Shown here: positions 25,846 to 34,493 of the stretch, piece after piece
Layout of the letters: every line of letters begins with the position of its first letter
Numbering within the stretch: position 1 is the first letter of the stretch
NCBI GenBank assembly: GCA_028690665.1
Contig: JAQVAV010000011.1
Coordinates: 99,907 to 163,906, forward strand
Origin: Paludibacter sp.
GTDB taxonomy: Bacteria; Bacteroidota; Bacteroidia; Bacteroidales; Paludibacteraceae
DNA: 64,000 bases
Direction: 5' to 3'
Program-made: the position numbers and the translations under genes
The notes under the pieces: generated by a model
Databases searched by the model: none
What the model was told of the DNA's origin: nothing
Seen by the model: only the letters and a program-made list of their open reading frames with translations

Positions 25846-26319
25846 TTATTTTTCAGATGTTGCGAAAATATCAAGCTGCTGTTGTACCACATCATTGGCT
25901 GTCATGTTCTGAAAACATTGCTCTACTTCGTTATTGGTAGCAGAGACTTCATTCAGCGACATCAGAGCTTTTGATTTAACCTCAGACAGTTTGGTTATTT
26001 TTACACCATTAACATAAGCATAATTCGATTTGGTATTGGCGGTAGTGTAGAAGTGTAAACCTGCTGCAATAACAAGCATAGCTGCAATACCGCTTGCCCA
26101 GTTCAGAACCGGTTTCATATTCAATGCCGGTTTGTGTTTCTTCCGTTCAAAATATCCGAAAATAGCCTGTTCAGCTTTGTAACGTTCCGGTAATCCCCTT
26201 TGAGCAAGAAATTCATGCAGGTGTTTTTCTTCTTCACCGGAGGTAAGCCCGTCGTAATACTTTTCGATTAAAGCATCGGCCTCTTCGAATGACAAATTAT
26301 GTCTACGTTTGAGTTTCAT
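25846..26319 (-). CDS. Probable membrane anti-sigma factor
   Basis: This 157-residue protein has a cytoplasmic N-terminal region (FEEADALIEKYYDGLTSGEEEKHLHEFLAQ) like short Bacteroidales anti-sigma factors, one membrane segment (WASGIAAMLVIAAGLHFY, about 89-106) and a periplasmic tail of 50 residues. Its start overlaps the sigma gene's stop by 4 bp, the typical sigma/anti-sigma coupling. Confidence 0.75.
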   Translation of the reverse strand: MKLKRRHNLSFEEADALIEKYYDGLTSGEEEKHLHEFLAQRGLPERYKAEQAIFGYFERKKHKPALNMKPVLNWASGIAAMLVIAAGLHFYTTANTKSNYAYVNGVKITKLSEVKSKALMSLNEVSATNNEVEQCFQNMTANDVVQQQLDIFATSEK

Positions 26320-26816
26320 ACATTATTCCATTTTAAAAATTCTTCCCGAACCTTTTTCCGCGCTCTCGATAAATTAGTTCGTACAGCATCGGCTTTTGTT
26401 CCTGTAATTTCAGCAATTTCCTCCACTTCGTATTCTTCAATATCTTTCATACGGATAATAGCCTGCTGAAGCGGGGGCAATTGACTGATAATATAGCGCA
26501 AAACCTGTTCGGTATTTTTCCGTTCCATTTGCAGGTATGGATTATCGGTACCGGCACGAGCGTTGTAACTCTCATCGAGCGAGTCTGTTCTTTTCTTCAC
26601 TTTGAGCCGGTCGAGACAATGATTTTTTGTAACCGTCGTTGCAAAAGCAGCCACATTGTCGTATTCCGGCAGCCTGTCGCGCATATCCCAAAGTTTCAGA
26701 AGAACCTCCTGCACGGCATCTTCCGCATCATCCCCTTCCTGAAGTATCCTTTGCGCAAGGAGAAAGAGTTTTTGGCGTATGGGCAATATTTCTGCCTTGA
26801 ATATTTCCTGACTCAT
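26316..26816 (-). CDS. ECF-type RNA polymerase sigma factor
   Basis: This 166-residue protein has sigma region 2 (AQRILQEGDDAEDAVQEVLLKLWDMRDRLPEYDNVAAFATTVTKNHCLDRL) and region 4 (LPPLQQAIIRMKDIEEYEVEEIAEITGTKADAVRTNLSRARKKVREEF). It heads a four-gene operon with the anti-sigma factor, a secreted protein and an outer-membrane barrel, and is likely autoregulated. The start is convincing because region 2 begins about 15 residues in. Confidence 0.93.
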   Translation of the reverse strand: MSQEIFKAEILPIRQKLFLLAQRILQEGDDAEDAVQEVLLKLWDMRDRLPEYDNVAAFATTVTKNHCLDRLKVKKRTDSLDESYNARAGTDNPYLQMERKNTEQVLRYIISQLPPLQQAIIRMKDIEEYEVEEIAEITGTKADAVRTNLSRARKKVREEFLKWNNV

Positions 26817-26966
26817 TTATTTAATTGACGATTGGAAAACACAAACATAACATTGTTTCCGCAATTTTTTATTCCATAATTTCCAACAACACTACAACAC
26901 GTTCATTTTCAGTAAATTAAAATTTTAAATAAATTTTCTGAACCAATATTGTGATTTTCAAAAATA

Positions 26967-26988
26967 TTGTTCGTAATTTTGCGAACAA
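26967..26988 (+). promoter_or_regulatory. Ars promoter -7 box enclosed in an inverted-repeat operator
   Basis: TTGTTCG (26967-26973) and CGAACAA (26982-26988) are perfect inverted repeats, and the 8-bp gap between them is TAATTTTG, an exact Bacteroidota -7 element. An ArsR dimer bound here would block the promoter directly. The arsR start codon is 24 bp downstream. Confidence 0.7.
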
Positions 26989-27012
26989 CAAACAACTAAA
27001 TAAATACATGCT

Positions 27013-27345
27013 ATGAGTTGCTGTAAAAAAAATGAAAATTCTTTTAATGAAGAACAGCTTGCGCGCTTTGCAAAAGCCATGGGACATCCTACCCGCATTG
27101 AGATATTGTGCTTTTTAGCTTCGATGGACAGTTGCTATTTTGGTGATATTCATCAGGAACTACCCATTGCCAAAGCAACCGTATCGCAACATTTGAAAGA
27201 GCTAAAAGAAGCAGGATTAATTCAAGGAGAAATTGAAACTCCAAAAGTAAAATACTGTATTAATCGTGAAAATTGGGAAAAGGCCAAAACGTATTTTGCC
27301 TCATTTTTCGACACACTGAATGAAAAAACAATTTGTTGTAAATAA
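27013..27345 (+). CDS. arsR: ArsR/SmtB-family arsenic-responsive repressor
   Basis: This 110-residue winged-helix protein reads ARFAKAMGHPTRIEILCFLA at helix 1-2 and LPIAKATVSQHLKELKEAGLIQGEI as the recognition helix. Cys pairs near both ends (MSCCKK and ICCK) plus Cys residues at LCFLASMDSCYF are candidate As(III) ligands; they differ from the CxCxxC of enteric ArsR. It heads the arsenic operon and its operator is visible upstream. Confidence 0.93.
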   Translation: MSCCKKNENSFNEEQLARFAKAMGHPTRIEILCFLASMDSCYFGDIHQELPIAKATVSQHLKELKEAGLIQGEIETPKVKYCINRENWEKAKTYFASFFDTLNEKTICCK

Positions 27346-27362
27346 AATAAATTTATTAAATC

Positions 27363-27593
27363 ATGGAAATTAAAGTATTGGGAACCGGCTGCCCGAAGTG
27401 CAAAGCACTTGAAAATGCCACTCGCGAAGCTATTGAAAAAAACAGTATTGACGCCAACATCACCAAAGTGACCGACATTACGGAAATCATGAAAGTGACA
27501 ATGACTACACCGGCTTTGGTGGTAGACGGAAAAGTGGTAGTGAAAGGTCGCGTTCCCTCGGTCAATGAACTTACGGAATTACTAACCAAATAA
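27363..27593 (+). CDS. Small thioredoxin-fold protein, TM0996/MTH895 glutaredoxin-like
   Basis: The 76-residue protein MEIKVLGTGCPKCKALENATREAIEKN has a GCPKC redox site and the TPALVVDGKVVVKGRVPS cis-Pro loop. Such proteins recur in Bacteroidales arsenic operons, probably as an electron or arsenic shuttle to the adjacent ArsF/ArsG membrane system. It starts 17 bp after arsR. Confidence 0.88.
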   Translation: MEIKVLGTGCPKCKALENATREAIEKNSIDANITKVTDITEIMKVTMTTPALVVDGKVVVKGRVPSVNELTELLTK

Positions 27594-27603
27594 CATTAAT
27601 CTT

Positions 27604-27984
27604 ATGAAAAAGGCATTCTCGATTTTGTTGCTTTCTGTGCTGATTATAAGTATACAGGCAGCTACCAAGGTAGAGGTTTATTACTTCCATTACACGCATC
27701 GGTGTGCAACTTGCAAAGCTGTTGAAGCTGAATCGCAAAAAATTATTTCAACACTTTATGCCAAAGAACTGAAGGATGGTAAAATAAAATTCACAGCGGT
27801 CAATCTGGATGATAAAAGCTCTGAAAAACTTGCCGATAAATACAAGGTAGACGGACAATCTCTTTTGGTTATTAAAGATAATAAACCCGTTGACCTTACT
27901 CAACAAGGATTTATGTATGCCCGGACACAACCGGAAAAACTGAAAGCGGAACTCAAAAAAGTGATTGATCCTTTGCTTAAATAG
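27604..27984 (+). CDS. arsF: ArsF-family thioredoxin-like protein
   Basis: This exported 126-residue thioredoxin-like protein has a signal peptide (FSILLLSVLIISIQAA) and the redox site HRCATCKAVEAESQK. It matches the family annotated as nitrophenyl compound nitroreductase subunit ArsF, found in Bacteroides ars operons. It likely works with the CcdA-like ArsG next door, 15 bp downstream. Confidence 0.8.
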   Translation: MKKAFSILLLSVLIISIQAATKVEVYYFHYTHRCATCKAVEAESQKIISTLYAKELKDGKIKFTAVNLDDKSSEKLADKYKVDGQSLLVIKDNKPVDLTQQGFMYARTQPEKLKAELKKVIDPLLK

Positions 27985-27999
27985 GCAATAAAACCGGAA

Positions 28000-28701
28000 A
28001 TGGAATTACTTCAAAACATATTGGATAATTCGCAGTATGCGTTTGTAACAGCTTTCGTACTTGGGTTGATGACAGCTATTAGCCCTTGTCCGTTAGCTAC
28101 TAACATATCGGCTATCGGATTTATTAGTCGCGATGTGGAAAATCGTAAACGCGTTTTCTACAACGGACTGGTATATACTTTGGGCCGGGGAATAAGCTAT
28201 ACGGCATTGGCCCTTTTGATTTATTTCGGGGTTAGTAAAATGAATGTCTCCCGTTTGTTTCAGGGCTGGGGTGAGAGGCTACTCGGCCCGTTGCTGATTA
28301 TTATCGGATTATTTATGCTTGGAGTGATAAAAATTAATTTTCCGGGATTTTCCCGTATTCAGGAAAAAATAGGCGAAAACAGCAAAAACAGCTATTTGAG
28401 TACGCTTTTATTAGGAATTGTGTTTGCGCTGGCTTTTTGTCCTTACAGTGGAGTTCTTTACTTCGCTATGCTCGTACCTATGACTGTTGCAAGTGCCAAC
28501 GGACTTTATCTTCCGGCAGTGTTTGCTTTAGCCACCGGAATTCCGGTAATTATTTTTGCATGGCTACTGGCTTTTGCCGTCGGAAATGTTGGGAAAATGT
28601 ACAATAACATTAAAACGTTTGAATTATGGTTCAGACGAATTATAGCAATCCTTTTTATAGTCGTGGGCATTTACTACATGGCTATTTTCTTTTTATCATA
28701 G
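28000..28701 (+). CDS. arsG: ArsG-family CcdA-like membrane protein
   Basis: This 233-residue polytopic protein of the DsbD/CcdA fold has about six membrane helices. The first pair contains LMTAISPCPLATNISAIGF and the fourth ALAFCPYSGVLYFAML, the paired Cys-Pro motifs that pass electrons across the membrane. In ars operons this family is annotated as an aromatic arsenical efflux permease (ArsG). With the two thioredoxin-like proteins it may form a reducing or transport unit for organic arsenicals. Confidence 0.82.
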   Translation: MELLQNILDNSQYAFVTAFVLGLMTAISPCPLATNISAIGFISRDVENRKRVFYNGLVYTLGRGISYTALALLIYFGVSKMNVSRLFQGWGERLLGPLLIIIGLFMLGVIKINFPGFSRIQEKIGENSKNSYLSTLLLGIVFALAFCPYSGVLYFAMLVPMTVASANGLYLPAVFALATGIPVIIFAWLLAFAVGNVGKMYNNIKTFELWFRRIIAILFIVVGIYYMAIFFLS

Positions 28702-28707
28702 ATTAAA

Positions 28708-29739
28708 ATGAACACTAAAATATTTAAATCAGGCCGGACAAGATTTGTAATCCTGCTTCTGCCCCTGTGGTTTCTGACATATCATTTTTTACAACCTGCA
28801 ACCGACTGGATAACGGATGATTTACTGAAACTAACCAAAGGAGCTCATTTTACCGAAACATTTCGGTTTTTTATTTTCGAAGTGCCCAAAGTAATGTTAC
28901 TGCTGGTTCTGATTATTTTTGCCGTAGGTATCGTGCGCAGTTTTTTTACGGCGGAACGAACCCGCAAAGCCCTCGAAGGCAGGAAAACTTTTACCGGAAA
29001 TGTAATGGCTGCGGCTTTGGGTATCGTAACTCCGTTTTGTTCGTGCTCGGCCATCCCATTATTTCTGGGATTTGTCGAATCCGGCATTCCGCTGGGTATC
29101 ACTTTTTCCTTTCTGATAGCGGCTCCTATGATTAATGAGGTAGCCGTGATCCTGCTTTACGGACTTTTTGGTTGGCAAACGGCTTTAATTTATGTTGTTA
29201 CAGGGCTTTTTGTGGCAATAATTGCAGGTTGGATTATCGGACGATTGAAATTAGAAAAATGGGTAGAACCGTGGGTTTACGAAATTCAGACCGGAGAACA
29301 GGATGAGAATTTGGAAAAACTGACCTTCGAAACCCGCATCGGCATGGGATTCGATGCAGTAAAAGAAATTGTAGGTAAAGTTTGGCTTTATGTGGTTTTG
29401 GGCATAGCAGTCGGCGCTGCGGCTCACGGTTACGTTCCCGAAGAATTTATGGCTTCACTTATGGGAAAAACTACCTGGTATTCAGTTCCATTATCTATTC
29501 TTATAGGCATCCCGCTTTATTCAAATGCAGCAGGTATTGTTCCGATAGTTTCTGTTTTAATTGAGAAGGGAGCTTCATTAGGAACCGCATTAGCTTTTAT
29601 GATGTCGGTGATAGGTTTATCGTTACCAGAAATGGTTATTTTGAGAAAAGTGCTAAAACTTCCGATGATTCTTACATTTATTGCAATTGTTGGCACAGGA
29701 ATCATGCTAGTCGGATTTTTATTCAATTATGTATTTTAA
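28708..29739 (+). CDS. arsP: ArsP/DUF318-type permease, organoarsenical efflux
   Basis: This 343-residue permease has about eight membrane helices. The hallmark TPFCSCSAIPLFLGFVESGIPLGITFSFLIAAPMINE is present near residues 110-147, and a second related block (GIPLYSNAAGIVPIVSVLIEKGASLGTALAFMM) lies near 265-297. ArsP exports trivalent methyl and aromatic arsenicals. It is 6 bp after arsG. A Cu/Zn-efflux role (SO_0444-type) is the main alternative, less likely given the ars neighbours. Confidence 0.82.
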   Translation: MNTKIFKSGRTRFVILLLPLWFLTYHFLQPATDWITDDLLKLTKGAHFTETFRFFIFEVPKVMLLLVLIIFAVGIVRSFFTAERTRKALEGRKTFTGNVMAAALGIVTPFCSCSAIPLFLGFVESGIPLGITFSFLIAAPMINEVAVILLYGLFGWQTALIYVVTGLFVAIIAGWIIGRLKLEKWVEPWVYEIQTGEQDENLEKLTFETRIGMGFDAVKEIVGKVWLYVVLGIAVGAAAHGYVPEEFMASLMGKTTWYSVPLSILIGIPLYSNAAGIVPIVSVLIEKGASLGTALAFMMSVIGLSLPEMVILRKVLKLPMILTFIAIVGTGIMLVGFLFNYVF

Positions 29740-29757
29740 AAAAGTCTCGTGAAATAT

Positions 29758-29812
29758 AGTCAGGAATGCAACTTAAAAGTCTCGCCCTGACTGCAACTAA
29801 CAGTTTTTTTTT
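29758..29812 (+). terminator. Possible attenuating terminator between arsP and arsC
   Basis: AGTCAGG (29758-29764) pairs with CCTGACT (29786-29792), followed after 11 nt by a run of nine T (29804-29812). The spacing to the T-run is long, so termination may be partial, separating arsP from arsC-acr3. Confidence 0.4.
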
Positions 29813-29874
29813 GATCTTTATTCTTTTGTCTAACATCTTTATTCTTGGCTCTTGATTCTAAAAAAACGAAAAAT

Positions 29875-30300
29875 ATGAAAGTATTAATTCTTTGTACTGG
29901 GAACAGTTGCCGAAGCCAAATGGCTCACGGTTGGTTACAATCTTTCGACAAAAACATTACCGTTTGTTCTGCCGGCACTCAAGCTTCAGGAAAACTAAAT
30001 CCGCAGGCGGTTAAAGTAATGAAACAGGTCGGAATTGACATTAGTCATCATACCTCCGATCCGGTTGAAAAATATCTGGAGGACGAATGGGATTATGTCA
30101 TTACCGTTTGTGGCGGAGCCAACGAAAGTTGTCCGGCATTTATGGGAAAAGTGAAACACCGTTTACATATTGGCTTTGATGATCCGAGCCATGCTGTAGG
30201 AACCGAGGACTTTATATGGAGTGAATTCATTCGTGTAAGGGATGAAATTAAAGCTGATTTCTACAAATTTTATCTTGAAAATATCAAAGAAAATAAATAA
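29875..30300 (+). CDS. arsC: Thioredoxin-coupled arsenate reductase (LMW phosphatase fold)
   Basis: It reduces As(V) to As(III). Starting at the ATG at 29875, the 141-residue protein has the anion loop CTGNSCRS (catalytic Cys7, Arg13) and the relay cysteines Cys79 and Cys86 (TVCGGANESCPAF), spaced exactly as in the S. aureus pI258 enzyme. An upstream TTG at 29845 would add ten residues without support. It precedes the As(III) exporter by 46 bp. Confidence 0.94.
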   Translation: MKVLILCTGNSCRSQMAHGWLQSFDKNITVCSAGTQASGKLNPQAVKVMKQVGIDISHHTSDPVEKYLEDEWDYVITVCGGANESCPAFMGKVKHRLHIGFDDPSHAVGTEDFIWSEFIRVRDEIKADFYKFYLENIKENK

Positions 30301-30346
30301 CTGATTAAATTCCGAACTTTCCGAAAACATTGAATACTATTTCCTC

Positions 30347-31381
30347 ATGAAAACAAGACTAAAATTTTTAGATAGATATCTCACCATCTGGATATTTATA
30401 GCCATGTTTGCCGGCGTATTTATGGGTTGGTACATTCCTGGTGTTGCTCAATTCTGGAACAGTTTTTCTTCGGGAACCACCAACATCCCAATTGCCATAG
30501 GATTAATCATCATGATGTATCCGCCATTGGCCAAAGTAAAATACGAAGAGTTGGGAGATGTTTTCAAAAACACCAGAATACTCGGATTATCTTTAATTCA
30601 AAACTGGATTGTCGGTCCCGTGCTCATGTTCCTGCTTGCCATTATTTTTCTGAGGTTCAATATCGATTACATGTACGGCCTCATTCTTATCGGATTAGCC
30701 CGTTGCATTGCGATGGTAATCGTATGGAACGACCTCGCCAAAGGAGATCGACAGTATGCAGCCGGATTAGTTGCATTTAATTCATTGTTTCAGGTTCTGC
30801 TGTTTTCCGTATACGCTTACATTTTTATTGCCATACTTCCGGGTTGGTTTGGATTGCCAGTCAATGAATCGGTATCTCAAATTACCATGACTGAAATTGC
30901 GAAAAGCGTTGCCATTTATCTTGGTATTCCTATGTTGGCTGGCTTCTTAACGAGATTTATTCTGGTTCGAATAAAAAACAAAACATGGTACGAAACTAAG
31001 TTTAGTCCTAAAATATCACCACTTACTTTAATCGCCTTGCTGTTTACAATTGTTGTAATGTTTTCTTTAAAAGGAGAATATATTGTAAAAATCCCCTTAG
31101 ATGTTGTTCGCATTGCCATTCCGTTAATCATCTATTTTATTTTGATGTTTGTATTCTCCTTTTTTATAAGTAAAAAAATGGGAGCCAATTACGAACAGTC
31201 GACTACGCTTTCATTCACAGCAGCAAGCAACAATTTTGAATTAGCCATTGCGGTTGCCATAGCTATTTTTGGAATCAATTCCGGTGAAGCATTTGCAGCA
31301 GTCATCGGCCCATTAGTCGAGGTTCCGGTAATGATTGGGCTGGTAAATGTAGCATTCTGGTTTAAGAAAAAGTTATTTTAA
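30347..31381 (+). CDS. acr3: ACR3-family arsenite efflux transporter
   Basis: This is a ten-helix As(III)/H+ antiporter of 344 residues. The family-specific stretch [37 protein letters not shown] holds the essential Cys near residue 120. [19 protein letters not shown] near 300 is the second conserved ACR3 block. It is the last gene of the operon; the downstream inverted element at 31382-31553 probably ends transcription from both sides. Confidence 0.95.
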   Translation: MKTRLKFLDRYLTIWIFIAMFAGVFMGWYIPGVAQFWNSFSSGTTNIPIAIGLIIMMYPPLAKVKYEELGDVFKNTRILGLSLIQNWIVGPVLMFLLAIIFLRFNIDYMYGLILIGLARCIAMVIVWNDLAKGDRQYAAGLVAFNSLFQVLLFSVYAYIFIAILPGWFGLPVNESVSQITMTEIAKSVAIYLGIPMLAGFLTRFILVRIKNKTWYETKFSPKISPLTLIALLFTIVVMFSLKGEYIVKIPLDVVRIAIPLIIYFILMFVFSFFISKKMGANYEQSTTLSFTAASNNFELAIAVAIAIFGINSGEAFAAVIGPLVEVPVMIGLVNVAFWFKKKLF

Positions 31382-31553
31382 AAAATGAGGGTGTCCAAAA
31401 AGAGAATTTTGAACGCAAATTCCACAAATTTTCACAAATAAAATAGATTAATAAATTTAATATATTATTGAAATAGAAATAATTATGATTTGTAAAAATT
31501 TGCGTTTATTTGCGAAATTTGTGTTCTTCTTTCTTTTGAGACACCCTCATTTT
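31382..31553. repeat. 172-bp inverted-repeat element between convergent genes
   Basis: The ends AAAATGAGGGTGTC (31382-31395) and GACACCCTCATTTT (31540-31553) are perfect complements. Inside, GAACGCAAATTC...CACAAAT and ...GCGAAATTTGTGTTC continue an imperfect stem. It acts at least as a bidirectional terminator for acr3 and the M48 gene, and looks like a small non-autonomous mobile or REP-like element. Confidence 0.6.
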
Positions 31554-31554
31554 A

Positions 31555-32346
31555 TTATTTCTTATAATACTTCAACGCCTCGGGTAAATCGGCCTTAATC
31601 TGAGCGATTCGGTTTTGATCGGAAGGGTGGGTACTCAAAATTTCAAGCGATGCTCCGGAAGTACTGGCAGCCATACGTTGCCAGAAAGCAAGTGCTTCAT
31701 TCGGATCGTAGCCGGCCATAGCCATAAATATCAGCCCGAGGTGATCGGCTTCGAGTTCCTGTTTGCGGGAATATGGTAACAACACTCCAACCTGAGCACC
31801 TATTCCGTAAACCGTATTAATAGTATTTCTGGTCACAGCACTTTTATTTTGCAGGAGCATATCGGTCAATGCCGCACCATATTGCGCAACCATTTGCTGC
31901 GAAATTCTTTCGTTGCTGTGTTTTGCCACCGCATGGGCTACTTCATGCCCCAAAACTACGGCCAGACCGGCTTCATTTTGAGTAACAGGCAAAATTCCTT
32001 CGTAGACCACAATCTTTCCGCCCGGCATACAAAAAGCATTTTTTACCGTATCTTTTACTAAATTGTATTCCCAACTGTAGTTAGCCACATCGGCAGACAT
32101 GTCGTTGTTTTTAAGATAAGTTTCCACTGCATCGGCAATGCGTTTCCCAACCTTCTTCACCAATGCCGCACTTTGTACATCTGTAGATAACGGAACAGAA
32201 TCAATAAGTTGTTTGTAGCTGGTTGCACTCATAGAAAGCACATCTGCATTTGACACCAGCGAAAGTTGTTTCCGGCCTGTTATTGTTACAGTAGAACAAC
32301 CTGCCAGCAGAATCCCTACTAAGCTAAGAAATATAATTTTCTTCAT
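31555..32346 (-). CDS. M48-family metalloprotease lipoprotein
   Basis: This 263-residue protein has a lipobox (GILLAGCST) and the zinc site VLGHEVAHAVAKHSNERIS, with the third ligand in ELEADHLGLIFMAMAGYDP. It belongs with the YggG/LoiP and BepA-type periplasmic proteases involved in outer-membrane quality control. It is a lone gene, convergent with acr3. Confidence 0.92.
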   Translation of the reverse strand: MKKIIFLSLVGILLAGCSTVTITGRKQLSLVSNADVLSMSATSYKQLIDSVPLSTDVQSAALVKKVGKRIADAVETYLKNNDMSADVANYSWEYNLVKDTVKNAFCMPGGKIVVYEGILPVTQNEAGLAVVLGHEVAHAVAKHSNERISQQMVAQYGAALTDMLLQNKSAVTRNTINTVYGIGAQVGVLLPYSRKQELEADHLGLIFMAMAGYDPNEALAFWQRMAASTSGASLEILSTHPSDQNRIAQIKADLPEALKYYKK

Positions 32347-32450
32347 GGGTTATAAATTAATTACAAATTAAAAACGAATATATAAAGTGAATAATTTTAT
32401 CTTTGCAATATCTTCGTTCAACAATAAAAGTACACCAAAACTAACATTTT

Positions 32451-32828
32451 ATGAAAATAAAAGTTTTATATAATTTCTGGAAATCTATCTTGTTTACAAT
32501 AATAATACTTTATCTGTCATTTACAAAACCGGAAACATTTCAGGGGGTTCCGACATTCAAATCGGAAGATAAATTAGTACACATCTTACTTTATGTTTTT
32601 TACGGCCTGATCATTATTTACGACTACCGGAAAGCATATAAAAATATTATATCAGAAAAATATTTTTATATCGTCTGTATTGCTGGCCCAATCATACTTG
32701 GAGGTATTATCGAAATTATGCAGGGTACGTTTTTTAAACCCCGTTCGGCCGATTGGTTCGACTGGTTTTGCGACATCGGCGGGATTTTGCTGGCTTTTCT
32801 TATTTCTAAACTAATCCGAAAAAAATAA
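32451..32828 (+). CDS. VanZ-family membrane protein
   Basis: This 125-residue protein has four predicted membrane helices and the VanZ marks ILYLSFTKPETF, EDKLVHILLYVFYG and EIMQGTFFKPRSADWFDWFCDIGGILLAF. The function of chromosomal VanZ-like proteins is uncertain. It lies 5 bp before dprA, and an exact -7 box (TATCTTTG, 32398-32405) precedes it. Confidence 0.85.
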   Translation: MKIKVLYNFWKSILFTIIILYLSFTKPETFQGVPTFKSEDKLVHILLYVFYGLIIIYDYRKAYKNIISEKYFYIVCIAGPIILGGIIEIMQGTFFKPRSADWFDWFCDIGGILLAFLISKLIRKK

Positions 32829-32833
32829 TTTTT

Positions 32834-33952
32834 ATGAACTATGAAAATCTCAGGTATCGCATCGGAATTACACTCATTAAAGGCATCGGAAATAATTTAG
32901 CAAAAAATTTGATTGCTTATTTAGGCAGTGAAGAAGCTGTTTTCCGGGAAAAACGGCAAAATTTAGCCAAAATTCCGGGCATAGGGGAGGTCATTTCACA
33001 AGAAATTGTAAATCAGAATGTTTTAAAACGGGCCGATGAGGAAATTGATTTTATCATTAAAAATAAAATAACTCCGTATTATTATACCGAGCGCAATTAC
33101 CCTTTCAGACTGCGTGAATGCCCTGATGCTCCTGTTTTAATTTACACAAAAGGAAATTGTAATCTGAATGACGGAAAATTCATAGCAATTGTAGGAACCC
33201 GTAATGCAACTGATTATGGTAAAGATAATTGCAGAAAAATAATACAGGATTTAGCGCTCAACATGCCTAACGCAATAATTGTTAGTGGGTTGGCATACGG
33301 AATAGATATTTGTGCTCATAAAGCTGCCGTAGAAAATCAATTACCTACGATCGGGGTTGTAGGTCACGGATTAGACCGTATTTATCCGGCTATGCATCGG
33401 CCAACAGCTGTGAAAATATTAGAAAACGGCATGCTGGTAACAGAATATCTAAGTAAAACCAACCCCGACAGGCAAAATTTTGTACAGCGTAACCGGATTA
33501 TAGCCGGACTTTGTGATGCTGTTATTGTAATTGAATCGGCAGCCAGAGGTGGAGCTCTGATAACAGCCGAAGCAGCTAACGATTATAGCCGCGACGTTTT
33601 TGCTTTTCCGGGACGGACGGGGGATGAATGGTCTGCCGGTTGCAATGCTCTGATTAAAGCTAATAAGGCTGCGTTAATTGAATCGGCGGAAGATTTAATG
33701 AACTATATGAGCTGGGAAAAACATGAGAAACAAAAAACCGATGTTATTCAAACCTCATTGTTTGTTGATTTATCAGACGAAGAGCAGGATATCGTAACTC
33801 TACTTCGTCAGCATCCGGAAGGTCTGCAACTGAACGAAATATCCATAAAACTAGAAAAAACCGTCAGCAAAATATCTTCATTATTACTCGAAATGGAATT
33901 TAAGGCAATGGTAAAACCGTTACCGGGTAATATCTATAAAATAATTAAATAA
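32834..33952 (+). CDS. dprA: DNA-processing protein DprA
   Basis: This single-stranded-DNA-binding RecA loader of natural transformation has 372 residues. N-terminal helix-hairpin-helix repeats (EVISQEIVNQN region) precede the Rossmann core: AIVGTRNATDYGKDN, VSGLAYGIDICAHKAA, VTEYLSKTNPDRQNFVQRNRIIAGLCDAVIVIESAARGGALITAEAA. A C-terminal winged helix (DLSDEEQDIVTLLRQHPEGLQLNEIS) completes it. The preceding gene is 5 bp away. Confidence 0.96.
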   Translation: MNYENLRYRIGITLIKGIGNNLAKNLIAYLGSEEAVFREKRQNLAKIPGIGEVISQEIVNQNVLKRADEEIDFIIKNKITPYYYTERNYPFRLRECPDAPVLIYTKGNCNLNDGKFIAIVGTRNATDYGKDNCRKIIQDLALNMPNAIIVSGLAYGIDICAHKAAVENQLPTIGVVGHGLDRIYPAMHRPTAVKILENGMLVTEYLSKTNPDRQNFVQRNRIIAGLCDAVIVIESAARGGALITAEAANDYSRDVFAFPGRTGDEWSAGCNALIKANKAALIESAEDLMNYMSWEKHEKQKTDVIQTSLFVDLSDEEQDIVTLLRQHPEGLQLNEISIKLEKTVSKISSLLLEMEFKAMVKPLPGNIYKIIK

Positions 33953-33977
33953 CTCAGTTCCAACATAAAGTTGTATC

Positions 33978-34430
33978 GTGTATAGTAAAGAAGAACTAAA
34001 ACAACTCAAAAAAGAATTCTGGGAAGGATTCGGAATTTATTGTCGTGAAATTCCGGCAATGAAAAAACGTAAAAGCAAATTCATGCTTTACAATACGAAA
34101 ATGAAAGGCGTGGAAATGAAATTTGATGCAACACGGGACGGAGCTTTCGTTATACTCGAAATCAATCATCCGAATACCGATAAACGTTTCGATATTTATG
34201 AAAAATTTGAACAGTATAAATCGATTATGGAGCAGGAATTTTCTGACGGATTAATCTGGGATTTTGCCTATATCCGGGAAACAGGTAATGAAGTATGCCG
34301 AATCTATACGCAAAAAAAAGGCATTGATATTCACCGACGGATTCAATGGTTGGAATTTTACAAATTCATGGTTGACAATATGCTTAAATTGGAAAAAGCA
34401 TTCAAAATGGTCAAGGATGTCATAGAATAA
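33978..34430 (+). CDS. DUF4268 domain protein
   Basis: This 150-residue protein starts at GTG (33978), with no in-frame ATG near the family's N-terminus. The sequence (LKKEFWEGFGIYCREIPAMKKRKSKFMLYNTKMKGVEMKFDATRDGAFVILEINH) fits DUF4268, which elsewhere is fused to restriction-like nucleases. Standing alone it is a common Bacteroidales protein of unknown role. It is 25 bp after dprA and convergent with the M13 gene. Confidence 0.8.
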   Translation: MYSKEELKQLKKEFWEGFGIYCREIPAMKKRKSKFMLYNTKMKGVEMKFDATRDGAFVILEINHPNTDKRFDIYEKFEQYKSIMEQEFSDGLIWDFAYIRETGNEVCRIYTQKKGIDIHRRIQWLEFYKFMVDNMLKLEKAFKMVKDVIE

Positions 34431-34480
34431 AAAAGAACAGGATGTCTCAAAACTACTTTTAGAAACATCCTGTTCTTTTT
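34431..34480. terminator. Bidirectional terminator between DUF4268 and M13 peptidase genes
   Basis: AAAAGAACAGGATGT (34431-34445) is exactly complementary to ACATCCTGTTCTTTT (34465-34479), giving T-runs on both strands. It starts at the base after the DUF4268 stop codon. Confidence 0.85.
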
Positions 34481-34493
34481 GATTTATAATCAA

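Noticed and set aside
31382..31553. Complete insertion sequence
   Set aside because: Inverted ends are present but there is no transposase frame in the 172 bp.
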